The notes under the pieces: model-generated | What the model was told of the DNA's origin: nothing | The model's database searches: none | The model's input: only the letters and a program-made list of their open reading frames with translations | Part shown: positions 18,099-27,225 of the stretch, in pieces | Position numbering within the stretch: position 1 is the stretch's first letter | Layout: every line of letters begins with the position of its first letter | Made by a program: the position numbers and the translations under genes | Assembly: GCF_001465545.3 (NCBI RefSeq) | Contig: NZ_CP013480.3 | Location: 372,001 to 436,000 of the forward strand | Source of the DNA: Pandoraea norimbergensis | GTDB lineage: Bacteria > Pseudomonadota > Gammaproteobacteria > Burkholderiales > Burkholderiaceae | Direction of reading: 5' to 3' | DNA length: 64,000 nucleotides

Positions 18099-18916
18099 GA
18101 AAACGCCTCTTCTCCAACGCCACGATTGGTGGCCTGCTGCTCGCGTTTCTGGTCATCTGCGCCATTCTCGGCGCGGTATGGACGCCGTTCGATCCGCTGC
18201 GCATTCATTTCCCCACGCGACTGCATCCGCCGGGCGGTGTGCACCTGCTGGGTACCGACGAGTTTGGCCGCGACGAATTGTCGCGACTGCTCAGCGGCGC
18301 GGCGACGAGCTTTCTGATCGCCTCGCTGACGGTGTTCTTCGCCATCGTGCTTGGCTGCACGATCGGCCTGCTGGCGGGCTTCGCCCGCGGCTGGACCGAC
18401 CGCATCATCATGACGTTCAACAACGCGATGCTGGCGTTTCCGGGGCTACTGCTGGCGCTCGGCCTGCTGACCATCGTCGGCCCGAACCAGTACGGCATCG
18501 TGCTCGCGCTGTGTCTGGCGTACACGCCGTCGGTGGTGCGCGTGGTGCGCGGTGCAGTGATGTCGTTGCGCGAACGTGAATTCGTGGAGTCGTCGCGCGT
18601 GCTCGGCAATTCCGATCTGTACACGATGTTCCGTCACGTGCTGCCCAATTGCATTGCACCGATCTCGGTGCTGGCGACGTCGATGTTCGGCTGGGTGATT
18701 CTGGCCGAGAGCGCGTTGTCGTTCCTCGGTCTGGGCGTACCGCCGCCCGCGCCCACGTGGGGCAACATGCTCGCGTCGGCCCGTCCGTTTATTTCGCAGG
18801 CAAGCTATCTGTCGATCTTCCCGGGCCTGTGCATCGCGCTCACGCTGCTGGCCATCAACCTCGCCGGCGATGCCGTGCGAGATCGCCTCGACCCACGCAT
18901 GCGGGGGATGAAATGA
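18095..18916 (+). CDS. ABC transporter permease, DppC/OppC type
   Basis: A 273-residue inner-membrane permease, partner of the preceding gene. It shows LGTDEFGRDELSRLL near the N-terminus and the EAA loop REREFVESSRVLG, both typical of DppC-like subunits. It starts within the stop codon of the upstream gene, and its own stop overlaps the ATPase start. Confidence 0.93.
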   Translation: MRKRLFSNATIGGLLLAFLVICAILGAVWTPFDPLRIHFPTRLHPPGGVHLLGTDEFGRDELSRLLSGAATSFLIASLTVFFAIVLGCTIGLLAGFARGWTDRIIMTFNNAMLAFPGLLLALGLLTIVGPNQYGIVLALCLAYTPSVVRVVRGAVMSLREREFVESSRVLGNSDLYTMFRHVLPNCIAPISVLATSMFGWVILAESALSFLGLGVPPPAPTWGNMLASARPFISQASYLSIFPGLCIALTLLAINLAGDAVRDRLDPRMRGMK

Positions 18917-20682
18917 GCCTTGCGCGTACCGAGCTCTCCGAGCACATCGACCTCTCGTCCGGGCCCTCTGCGATGCCGCATTCGTCGTCTTCTCTGAACG
19001 TGTCTGCCGCACCCGATGCACGCGCTATCCCCGCGAAGTCGGTGCTTTCGGTGGAAAACCTCACGCTGACGATCGGTCAGGGTGGCCGCGAGATCGTCTC
19101 CAACGTGTCGTTCGACATCGCCCCGGGCGAGATCGTCGGCATCGTGGGCGAGTCGGGCAGCGGCAAAACGCAGGCGGCGCGCGCCGTGTTGCGCCTGAAC
19201 CCCGAGCCGGTGGTGCGGGCAGGTGGACGCATCGTGTTCGCCGGCGAAGATATGGCGCAGGCCAGCGTGAAGCGGCTGCGCGAGTTGCGCGGCGGCAGTA
19301 TCGGCATGGTGTTTCAAGAGCCGATGACGTCGCTCAATCCGTCGATGACCATCGGGCGGCAGTTGGGCGAGGCGTTGCGTCTGCATCGCCCGAAGATGTC
19401 GGCGGCCGAGCGCAACGAGCGCATTCTCGACATGCTCAACCGTATCGGCATGCGTGACCCCAAAGGGGCGCTCACGGCGTGGCCGCACGAGTTCTCGGGC
19501 GGTATGCGCCAGCGCATCATGCTCGCGTCGGTGATGTTGCTGGCACCGGCCTTGCTGATTGCTGATGAACCGACCACCGCCCTTGACGCACTCGTGCAGC
19601 GCGACGTGCTGGAGTTGCTGGTATCGCTCACCCGTGAGCACGACACTGCCGTGCTGATGATCAGCCATGATCTGCCGATGGTGGCGCGTTACACCGAGCG
19701 CATGGTGGTGATGGAGCGCGGCAAGGTGGTAGAGCGTGGCACGACGGCGGATGTGCTCGCCGCGCCGCGTGAGCCGTACACCCGCAAGCTGTTGATGGCG
19801 ATGCCGCATCGGCTGCCCGCACGTGAGCCGATTACGCTCGCACCTGTGGTCGACGTGAAAGGGCTGTCAGTCGAATACGCGGGGCGTCAGCGGTTGTTCT
19901 CGAAGACCGAACGCAAGCAGGCGCTGAAGGACGTCAGCGTCCATGTGCGCCCGGGTGAAGTGGTGGCGGTGGTGGGGGCGTCAGGGTCGGGCAAGACGAC
20001 GCTGGGCCGCACCATTGCCGGGCTGATTCAACCATCCGGCGGCGAGATTCTGTTCGATGGCCGCGCGATCCATCGCTCCGATGCCGCATGGCGTGAATAC
20101 CGCCTGAATTGCCAGATGGTGTTTCAGGACCCGAGCGCCTCACTCAATCCGAGAATGACGGTGCGTCAGTTGGTCGGGGAAGGGCTGCGTCACGTATCGG
20201 GGCTGTCGCGCGCCGACGTGCAGAACCGTGTCGATGAAGTGCTCACCGAAGTCGGGCTTGAAACCGCCCACGGAACACGGTTGCCGCACGAACTCTCCGG
20301 TGGACAGCGCCAACGCGTGGCGATTGCCCGTGCGATCGTTCGGCGGCCGTCGTTCGTGATTGCCGACGAACCCGTCTCTGCGCTGGACGTCACGGTGCGC
20401 GCGCAAGTGCTCGAAGTGTTCGCCAAACTTCAGCGCAGCCATGGCTTCTCGTGCCTGTTCATCAGCCACGATCTGGGCGTGGTGGAACAGTTGGCCGACC
20501 GGGTTATCGTGATGCGCGACGGCGCCATTGTCGAACAAGGAACACGCGACGAAGTGTTCGACACGCCGCGACACGAATACACTCGCGAATTGCTGCGCGC
20601 GATACCGATGCTCACGCCCACGTCCGGTGGCGGTGTCGCCCTGCGTCAGCGTTCGTGTGGACCGGAGACATCGGCAATATGA
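18913..20682 (+). CDS. Fused double ATPase of a dipeptide-type ABC importer (DppD-DppF)
   Basis: A 589-residue protein carrying two complete nucleotide-binding domains. The first has Walker A GESGSGKT, signature FSGGMRQR and Walker B LLIADEP; the second has Walker A GASGSGKT, signature LSGGQRQR and Walker B FVIADEP. In E. coli these are the separate proteins DppD and DppF; fused versions are common in proteobacteria. The first 35 or so residues are a low-complexity lead. The start at 18913 overlaps the permease stop; the longer open frame upstream lies inside that permease. Confidence 0.94.
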   Translation: MSLARTELSEHIDLSSGPSAMPHSSSSLNVSAAPDARAIPAKSVLSVENLTLTIGQGGREIVSNVSFDIAPGEIVGIVGESGSGKTQAARAVLRLNPEPVVRAGGRIVFAGEDMAQASVKRLRELRGGSIGMVFQEPMTSLNPSMTIGRQLGEALRLHRPKMSAAERNERILDMLNRIGMRDPKGALTAWPHEFSGGMRQRIMLASVMLLAPALLIADEPTTALDALVQRDVLELLVSLTREHDTAVLMISHDLPMVARYTERMVVMERGKVVERGTTADVLAAPREPYTRKLLMAMPHRLPAREPITLAPVVDVKGLSVEYAGRQRLFSKTERKQALKDVSVHVRPGEVVAVVGASGSGKTTLGRTIAGLIQPSGGEILFDGRAIHRSDAAWREYRLNCQMVFQDPSASLNPRMTVRQLVGEGLRHVSGLSRADVQNRVDEVLTEVGLETAHGTRLPHELSGGQRQRVAIARAIVRRPSFVIADEPVSALDVTVRAQVLEVFAKLQRSHGFSCLFISHDLGVVEQLADRVIVMRDGAIVEQGTRDEVFDTPRHEYTRELLRAIPMLTPTSGGGVALRQRSCGPETSAI

Positions 20683-21374
20683 GTACCGAAAAAAGCGCGC
20701 AAAACCTGGTGGACCGCATCGTCCAAGACATTCAAGCGGGCGTGCTTACGCCCGGCAGCTGGCTCAAGCAGATCGATTTGCAGACCCGCTACGACGTGAC
20801 GCGTCTGGAAGTGCGGCGCGCACTCGATCAGTTGACGGTCATGCGCGTGACCGCGCATGTGCCCAACTGCGGCTATCACATCGAGTCGATCGACACCGAC
20901 CGTCTGCATGACATTCGCGAGATGCGCGTCATCGTGGAACTCGGGGCGGCCGCCGATCTGATCGATCACGTGACCCCGGCGCAGATTGTCCGGTTGCGCG
21001 AGCTTGCCGAGCAGTTTCATGCGCTGACCTTTGACGGTACGGTGCTCGACATGCACCCCGTCAACGCGGAATTTCACGGTCTGCTGTACTCCGCATGCCA
21101 GAACAAAGAACTGCCCAAACTGATTCTGGAACTGCGCACGCGCATGCCGTCAGGCATGGCGACGCAAAACCGCACGCGCGCGCGTATCGAAGCGTCGTCG
21201 CTTGAGCACTTTGCCATCGTTGACGCCGTCGAAGCCCGCGATCTCAAGGCGCTGCAACGCGTCATCGCGGCGCACGTGCGACAACCGGCTACGCCCGCCA
21301 AACCGGCTAAGCCCGGCAAGGCAAGCCCGTCGCGTGGCACCGTCAAAACCAAGTCGTCCGTGGAGAAGAAATGA
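20679..21374 (+). CDS. GntR-family (FadR/VanR-type) transcriptional regulator
   Basis: A 231-residue regulator: winged helix-turn-helix at about 10-75 (LKQIDLQTRYDVTRLEVRRA) and an FCD ligand-binding domain after it (HDIREMRVIVELGAAADLI ... NAEFHGLLY). The basic Pro/Lys-rich tail is unusual in length. It is embedded inside the transport operon, overlapping the ATPase stop by four bases and followed by the binding protein with a further four-base overlap, so it most likely autoregulates the operon in response to the imported compound or its product. Confidence 0.92.
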   Translation: MSTEKSAQNLVDRIVQDIQAGVLTPGSWLKQIDLQTRYDVTRLEVRRALDQLTVMRVTAHVPNCGYHIESIDTDRLHDIREMRVIVELGAAADLIDHVTPAQIVRLRELAEQFHALTFDGTVLDMHPVNAEFHGLLYSACQNKELPKLILELRTRMPSGMATQNRTRARIEASSLEHFAIVDAVEARDLKALQRVIAAHVRQPATPAKPAKPGKASPSRGTVKTKSSVEKK

Positions 21375-22966
21375 GAGATCGTTCGTTGGCTGGTTGGCAG
21401 GTCGTTCGCAATCTCCCGGGAGTGCGCGCCGTGGGTGCGATGGCACTGGCCGGCGCGCTGTGCCTGCCGGGCGCGGCGTTCGCGCAGACGCTTAACGTGG
21501 CGCTTGCCGCCGATATCCGCTCGACGGACCCCGGCGTGAATCGCGACGACATGACCGATGCTGTCGTGTTGCATGTGGTCGAAGGGCTGGTCGGTTATCG
21601 CGAGAACGGCACCGTTGCCCCGTTGCTGGCCGAATCGGTGGACGTCTCGAAAGACGGCATGACCTACACGTTCAAGCTGCGCCGCGACGTGCATTTCCAT
21701 AACGGCGCGGCGCTCACGTCGGCCGATGTGCTCTGGAGCTGGCAGCGCTACACGAACCCGAAGACGGGCTGGGCCTGTCTGGATGAGTTCGATGGCCGCA
21801 AGGGCCTGAAGGTGACGAAGGTCAGCGCGCCCGATCCGTACACCGTAGTGATGCAGCTCAACCGCCCGGCAAGCCTGTTCCTCGACACGCTGGCACGCAC
21901 CTACTGCGGCATGACGGCGGTGATCAACAAGGCCTCGCTGAAGCCCGACGGCACGTGGGACAAGCCCATCGGCACGGGGCCGTTCAAGCTGACGGAGTGG
22001 AAGCGCGGCGAGTACGTGATGATGAACGCGTATGCCGGATACAAGTCGCCGCCGGGCACGCGTCCCGATGGCTACGTGGGTGCGAAAGCCCCGCTGGTCG
22101 ATGCGGTGAAGTTCGCCATCGTGCCGGACACGGCGAGCGCCAAGGCCGGGCTGCAATCGGGCGCGTTGTCCGTCGCACGTGTTGCACCGTCGGACGTGGT
22201 GGAGCTTCAGGCCGACAAGCGGCTCAAGATCATCGTCGGCCAACTGGCGTCGAAGAACGCGCTGCTGATCCAGACGCGCGATCCGGTGGTCGGCAATCAG
22301 AAGCTGCGGCAGGCGATTGCCGCGTCGCTCGATATCCCGCAGATCGCCGAGGCCATTTCGGAAGGTCACGGCGGCCCCAATTCATCGGCGGTGCCGACGA
22401 CGTCGTCGTACTACGACGCGACGCAGAAGAAGAGCTACACGTACGACCCGGCACTGGCCAAACGTCTGCTGAAAGAGGCGGGCTACAAGGGCCAGAAGAT
22501 CGTGATCTTCGCCAACAAGCGTGTGAACGTGCCGAGCTACACCATCGCCGTTATCGCGCAAGCCATGATGCAGGCGGTGGGGATCAATGCGGTGATCGAA
22601 GTGCTGGAGTGGACGACGCAACTGGATCGTTATTACAGCGGCGCGTATCAAATCAGCTCGTTCTCGTATTCGTCGCGCATCGACCCGGCGCTGAGCTATG
22701 AGCAGTTCTCGGGCGACAAGACGAAACAGCCGCAAAAGGTCTGGGAAGACCCGCGTGCGCTGGCGCTGATCGATCAAAGCCGCGAGGAACCCGACCCTGT
22801 GAAACGGCAGGCTATGTTCGACCAACTGCACACGATGATGCTCGATCAGGTGCCGCTCATCCTGCTGAGCAACGGTGTTGAGCCGTGGGCGGTGGGCCGC
22901 CGCGTGGAAGGCTTTGCCGCTTGGGAAGGCAAACCGCGCCTGTGGCAGACGCGACTCGCGAAATAA
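21371..22966 (+). CDS. Periplasmic substrate-binding protein, DppA/OppA type
   Basis: A 531-residue SBP family 5 protein. The leader is long (about 40 residues, ending GAAFA-QT), followed by LNVALAADIRSTDPG and the ADVLWSWQRY segment typical of peptide-binding proteins. It would capture the substrate in the periplasm and hand it to the permeases. It is the last gene of the operon, an unusual order, since binding proteins of this class are commonly first; its ATG overlaps the GntR stop. Confidence 0.92.
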   Translation: MRDRSLAGWQVVRNLPGVRAVGAMALAGALCLPGAAFAQTLNVALAADIRSTDPGVNRDDMTDAVVLHVVEGLVGYRENGTVAPLLAESVDVSKDGMTYTFKLRRDVHFHNGAALTSADVLWSWQRYTNPKTGWACLDEFDGRKGLKVTKVSAPDPYTVVMQLNRPASLFLDTLARTYCGMTAVINKASLKPDGTWDKPIGTGPFKLTEWKRGEYVMMNAYAGYKSPPGTRPDGYVGAKAPLVDAVKFAIVPDTASAKAGLQSGALSVARVAPSDVVELQADKRLKIIVGQLASKNALLIQTRDPVVGNQKLRQAIAASLDIPQIAEAISEGHGGPNSSAVPTTSSYYDATQKKSYTYDPALAKRLLKEAGYKGQKIVIFANKRVNVPSYTIAVIAQAMMQAVGINAVIEVLEWTTQLDRYYSGAYQISSFSYSSRIDPALSYEQFSGDKTKQPQKVWEDPRALALIDQSREEPDPVKRQAMFDQLHTMMLDQVPLILLSNGVEPWAVGRRVEGFAAWEGKPRLWQTRLAK

Positions 22967-22976
22967 AAAAACGGTA

Positions 22977-23025
22977 ACGGCCTGACTTGCGCGTTTAGCG
23001 GTACCCCCCGCTATGGTCAGGCCGT
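22977..23025. terminator. Long hairpin between convergent genes
   Basis: A perfect 10-bp stem (ACGGCCTGAC / GTCAGGCCGT) encloses a 29-base loop that itself holds a small AGCGG/CCGCT stem. It follows the binding-protein gene and precedes the end of the opposing porin, so it probably ends one or both transcripts, although no T-run is present. Confidence 0.6.
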
Positions 23026-23064
23026 CACCTGAGGAAAAACGTCAGCGATTCAATCGCAACGAGA

Positions 23065-24150
23065 TCAGAAGCGGTGCTGGATACCGGCGGTCACACCGAC
23101 CTGCGTGTCGGCGGCACCGACGAGGTCACGCGACAGGCTGACCTTCTGGCCGTGCTTCGCAAACGCGTAGCCGCCCGACAGGTACAACGACGTACGCTTG
23201 GACATCGCGTATTGCGCGCGCAGCGAGATCAGCGTCGGGTCGGCATCGCCCGCGTCCTTGATGTCCTGATGGTAAATAGCGCCATACAGCGTGAAGGCCG
23301 GCGTGAAGTCGTACGATCCACCCAGCCAGTACATATCGCTGCGCAGCGATGCCGTACCCGCCGTGATGAACGTCTTCTTGTAGTTGCGGTACCCAGCCAT
23401 GACCTTCGCGGGGCCAAAGCTGTAGCTCGCGCCCGCGTGAATGCCCTGAATGTAGTCGGTGGTGTCGGCAGGGCTCGTGCTCGTGCCTGCACCGTTCTGG
23501 CGGTCGTACGTCGCCACCACGGCGAACGGACCGTTCTCGTAGCCGACGGCGAAGTCGTACTTCGAGCTGGTCTTCATGCTGCCCGGCACGTTGCCGAAAC
23601 CGTACATCGCACCGAGTTTCAGACCGTTGAATTCACCGTCGTAGCGCACGGCGTTGGCCGAGCGCGAGAACAGGCCGTCCTTGCGGGCGCCCGTGGCGGT
23701 CGAGCTGGTGGCCCACGAGTAGTTCGGTGCATAACCCATCGGGTCGAACTGGAGCATGTAGTCGTACGTCGTCGTGAACGTACGGCCGATGGTCACTTGC
23801 CCCCACTTCTTCTGCGACAGGCCGACCGTGGCGCGGCGATCGAAGATCGCGCCGGGGCCGTCATCGAACTGGCCGTTGACCAGATTGATACCGCTTTCCA
23901 ACTGGAACACGGCCTTGAGGTCGTTGCCCAGATCTTCCGAGCCCTTGAAGCCGAAGCGCGACGTGTTCTTGCCGCCCGATACGGCACGTGCTGCACCGCC
24001 GTTGTCGCTCGCATGGTTCACATACTCCACGCCGGCGTCGACGATCCCGTAAATCGTCACATTCGACTGTGCGTGTGCCTGGCTGGCCAGCGCGGCGCCC
24101 AGCACGCCCAGTGCCGTCGTTGCGGCCAGACCGATACTGCTTCGTTTCAT
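23065..24150 (-). CDS. Gram-negative general porin
   Basis: A 361-residue outer-membrane porin. The leader ends near SQAHA and is followed by QSNVTIYGIVDAG; the C-terminus is IQHRF. The start at 24150 has an AGGAG ribosome binding site, while the longer open frame to 24459 has none of the leader features. It lies 97 bases downstream of the Fbp-type ATPase on the same strand and may be a distal gene of that transport operon, giving an outer-membrane path for its substrate. Confidence 0.93.
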   Translation of the reverse strand: MKRSSIGLAATTALGVLGAALASQAHAQSNVTIYGIVDAGVEYVNHASDNGGAARAVSGGKNTSRFGFKGSEDLGNDLKAVFQLESGINLVNGQFDDGPGAIFDRRATVGLSQKKWGQVTIGRTFTTTYDYMLQFDPMGYAPNYSWATSSTATGARKDGLFSRSANAVRYDGEFNGLKLGAMYGFGNVPGSMKTSSKYDFAVGYENGPFAVVATYDRQNGAGTSTSPADTTDYIQGIHAGASYSFGPAKVMAGYRNYKKTFITAGTASLRSDMYWLGGSYDFTPAFTLYGAIYHQDIKDAGDADPTLISLRAQYAMSKRTSLYLSGGYAFAKHGQKVSLSRDLVGAADTQVGVTAGIQHRF

Positions 24151-24247
24151 TGTTGTCTCCTCTTTCTTCTGTTTCTCTTGGTATTGCGCGGGAGAGCGCC
24201 CACGCGTCGCTTGGAATTGCGTCTGTCTCCGGTCTTGTAGGGCGGGC

Positions 24248-25318
24248 TTAGGCGTTGGATTGTGCAAACGCCCAGCAGTCGTTGGCCGGGAATTCGATCC
24301 AGTGATGGCCGGGGTCGCGCGGCACGTGACCGAACGCGCGGAAGCGCAGCGCGCCGCAATGGAAGAGGTATTCCCAGCGGTCGCCCAGATACATCGACGT
24401 GACGAGTTGCGCGCCCACGCGGTTGTGACCCGGGCCATCGGCCACTTGCACGCGCTCAAGGCGAATCACGGCCTGCGCGTCCTGACCCGGTGCGAGCGTG
24501 TCGCGGGCACGGGCCTGCAAGGCGAAGCCGTCGCCTGCCAACGTGACGAACTCGCCATCGACCGCGCTCACGGTCGCGTCGATGCGGTTGTTGCTGCCCA
24601 TGAACTCCGCCGTGTAGAGCGAGCGTGGCGAGCCGTACAGTTCTGCCGGGGTGCCCTCCTGCTCGATGCGGCCGTTGCGCAACAGCAAAATGCGATCGGA
24701 CATCGCCATGGCTTCGGTCTGGTCGTGCGTCACGCACAGCGCCGACAGACCCAGCGAGACGATCAACTCGCGCAGCCACGCCCGTGCTTCTTCGCGCAGC
24801 TTGGCGTCGAGGTTCGAGAGCGGCTCGTCGAGCAGAATGACGGGCGGGTTGTAGACGAGTGCGCGGGCGATGGCCACGCGCTGTTGTTGACCGCCCGACA
24901 ACTGGAACGGAAAGCGCTCGGCAAGATGGCCGAGGCCCAGTTGATCGAGCGCGCTTTGCACGCGCTCACGGCGCTCAGTTGCACCGACCTTGCGCAGCTT
25001 CAGGCCGTAGCCGACGTTATCGGCCACCGTGCGGTGCGGCCACAGCGCATACGACTGGAACACCAGCCCGAGCGAGCGTTGTTCGACGGGGCAATCGATG
25101 CCTTTCGCACCGTCGAAGAAGACCTGATCGTCCAGCGCGATGCGGCCTTCCGACGGCTGTTCGAGACCGGCGACGGCACGCAGGAGCGTGGTCTTGCCAC
25201 TGCCCGATGCGCCGAGCAGACACACGACTTCACCGGCTTTGAGTTCGAACGACACACCCTTGAGGATCGGGTTGGTGCCATAGCTCAGAAAGAGGTTGTC
25301 GACGACGAGCTTATCCAT
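24248..25318 (-). CDS. ABC transporter ATP-binding protein, FbpC/PotA type
   Basis: A 356-residue ATPase. Walker A GASGSGKTT, signature LSGGQQQR and Walker B VILLDEPLSNLD are all present, followed by a C-terminal TOBE regulatory domain (LRFRAFGHVP region). Such ATPases drive iron(III), polyamine or phosphonate importers. The start at 25318 overlaps the end of the permease gene by 8 bases. Confidence 0.93.
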   Translation of the reverse strand: MDKLVVDNLFLSYGTNPILKGVSFELKAGEVVCLLGASGSGKTTLLRAVAGLEQPSEGRIALDDQVFFDGAKGIDCPVEQRSLGLVFQSYALWPHRTVADNVGYGLKLRKVGATERRERVQSALDQLGLGHLAERFPFQLSGGQQQRVAIARALVYNPPVILLDEPLSNLDAKLREEARAWLRELIVSLGLSALCVTHDQTEAMAMSDRILLLRNGRIEQEGTPAELYGSPRSLYTAEFMGSNNRIDATVSAVDGEFVTLAGDGFALQARARDTLAPGQDAQAVIRLERVQVADGPGHNRVGAQLVTSMYLGDRWEYLFHCGALRFRAFGHVPRDPGHHWIEFPANDCWAFAQSNA

Positions 25319-27074
25319 GCAATTTGACTCCGAAGCGCAACGCCACGCCCAGACCGGCGCCGACCATCGCGATGTTGATGACAGAGAGCGCGGCCACCTG
25401 ATCGACTGCGCCGGTCGCCCACAGCGACACAAGCAGTGAGCCGATCACTTCCGTGCCCGGCGAGAGCAGATAGACGGCGGTGGAGTATTCACGCTCGAAA
25501 ATCATGAAAATGAGCAGCCATGCCGCGAGCAGACCGAAACGCACCAGCGGCAGTGTGACGTCGAGGCTCACGCGGCTGCGCGTGCCGCCCACACTGCGGC
25601 CCGCTTCTTCCAGCTCGGGGCCGACTTGCAGCAGGGCGCTCTGGATGAGTCGCATGCCATAGGCGAGCCACACCACCGTGTAGGCCACCCAGATGCTCCA
25701 CATCGAGTTCTTGAGTTCCTTCAGGCCCGGCACGAAGAGGAAGATCCACAGGAACGCCAGACCCGCGAGCAGGCCCGGCACGGCGCGCGGCAGCAGCACG
25801 ATGTAGTCGAGCAGCTTGGCCGCCCAGTCGTTGCGACGGTGTCCGGCGAAGGCGACTAGCGAATAGAAACCTACGGCCATCGCGCCACCGATCACGCCGA
25901 TACCGAGCGTGTTGAGAATCGCGCGCACGAGGTTGTCTTGCTCGAACAGCTCTTCGAAATTAGAGAGCGTGAGCACTTCGGCGATCGCGACACCTTCGCC
26001 CCAGTGCGTGACGAACGAGCGCAGCACGATGCCCGAGATCGGCACAATCACCGTCACCAGCAGCCACGTCACGACGATGCCCAGCGCAATCCAGCGCCAC
26101 ACGCCCAGCGGCAGCACGGTTTGCCGTCCAGCCTTGCCCTTGACCGTCACGTACTTGTTGGCGCGCTTGAGCAAGTGACGCTGCAACAACACGAGCGGGA
26201 AGGTGATCGCCACGATGCACATCGCCACGGCCGCCATCAGGTGATACGACGGCACGCCGAGTTTGTTGGTCAGCTTGTACAGGTAGGTCGCCAGCACAAG
26301 GTGACCTTCAGGGTCACCCAGCACGAGCGGCAGACCGAAGACTTCGAAGCCGAGGAAGAACACCAGCACGCCCGCGAACAGTAGCGCAGGCATGGTCATC
26401 GGCAGGCTCACGTCGAGTGCGACGCGGAACGGGCGCGCACCGGCGACGCGGGCGGCTTCTTCCACGTCGGAGCCGAGGTTGCGCAGCGCAGCCGACGAGT
26501 AGAGGTAGACGTGGGGCACGTGGGTGAGGCCCACGATCACGGTGATCGCGAAGATCGAATAGACCGACCACGGCGCATCCATGCCCGTGAGTTCACGGAA
26601 CCACACCGAGTAGAAACCGACGGGGCCGGCGGCGACCACGTAGCCGAATGCGAGCACCATCGGCGAGACGAAGACGGGCGTGAGCAGCAACGGTTCGAGC
26701 CAGCGGCGGCCCGGCAGATCGGTACGCACCATCAGGAACGCGAGAATGCCGCCGAGCGGGATCGAGATGAACAGCATCCCGAACGCGATGATGAAAGAGT
26801 TTTTCACCGCCGACCAGAAGTCGGGGTCGGTGAAAATGAAGCGGTAACCGTCGATACCGAACGTGCGGTTCGCATCGAAGAATGGCGCCGACAGCAGGCT
26901 CTGCACGACGATGAACGACAGCGGCAGCAGCACGGCAATCGTGAGCACGGCGATGACCATCCAGCGCGAGGTCGCCGCGAGCGCACGCCATGGCGACGCA
27001 ACAAGATGGGGCACGCCAGCGCGCGAGCGTGGGGACGGCACCGCAGAGCGGGTGTCGGTAGTAGACGACAGCAT
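25311..27074 (-). CDS. ABC transporter permease, FbpB type with two membrane domains
   Basis: A 587-residue inner-membrane permease made of two homologous six-helix halves, each with an EAA-type loop (EEAARVAGARPFR in the first and EEAGRSVGGTRSR in the second). This duplicated form is characteristic of Fe(III)/thiamine/phosphonate-type importers. The start at 27074 is preferred since GGGAG lies six bases before it; the frame is open to 27104. A hairpin directly upstream covers part of that ribosome binding site. Confidence 0.92.
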   Translation of the reverse strand: MLSSTTDTRSAVPSPRSRAGVPHLVASPWRALAATSRWMVIAVLTIAVLLPLSFIVVQSLLSAPFFDANRTFGIDGYRFIFTDPDFWSAVKNSFIIAFGMLFISIPLGGILAFLMVRTDLPGRRWLEPLLLTPVFVSPMVLAFGYVVAAGPVGFYSVWFRELTGMDAPWSVYSIFAITVIVGLTHVPHVYLYSSAALRNLGSDVEEAARVAGARPFRVALDVSLPMTMPALLFAGVLVFFLGFEVFGLPLVLGDPEGHLVLATYLYKLTNKLGVPSYHLMAAVAMCIVAITFPLVLLQRHLLKRANKYVTVKGKAGRQTVLPLGVWRWIALGIVVTWLLVTVIVPISGIVLRSFVTHWGEGVAIAEVLTLSNFEELFEQDNLVRAILNTLGIGVIGGAMAVGFYSLVAFAGHRRNDWAAKLLDYIVLLPRAVPGLLAGLAFLWIFLFVPGLKELKNSMWSIWVAYTVVWLAYGMRLIQSALLQVGPELEEAGRSVGGTRSRVSLDVTLPLVRFGLLAAWLLIFMIFEREYSTAVYLLSPGTEVIGSLLVSLWATGAVDQVAALSVINIAMVGAGLGVALRFGVKLHG

Positions 27075-27082
27075 GAAGGTCT

Positions 27083-27099
27083 CCCTGCGCCACGCAGGG
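27083..27099 (-). promoter_or_regulatory. Hairpin covering the permease ribosome binding site
   Basis: CCCTGCG/CGCAGGG, a 7-bp stem with a 3-base loop, ends inside the AGGGAG Shine-Dalgarno of the permease gene. It lies between the binding-protein stop and the permease start, where such hairpins often lower permease translation relative to the binding protein. Confidence 0.5.
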
Positions 27100-27225
27100 C
27101 GCATATCGAGAATGGCTTGGGGAGAGGCGGGCCGCGTGCGCGGCCGCCAGAATTACAGGTGCATTGGGTGAATCGTGTGCATCAGGTGGACCGGCGGCGC
27201 AGCAAGACTGGCTGCGCCAGACTGA

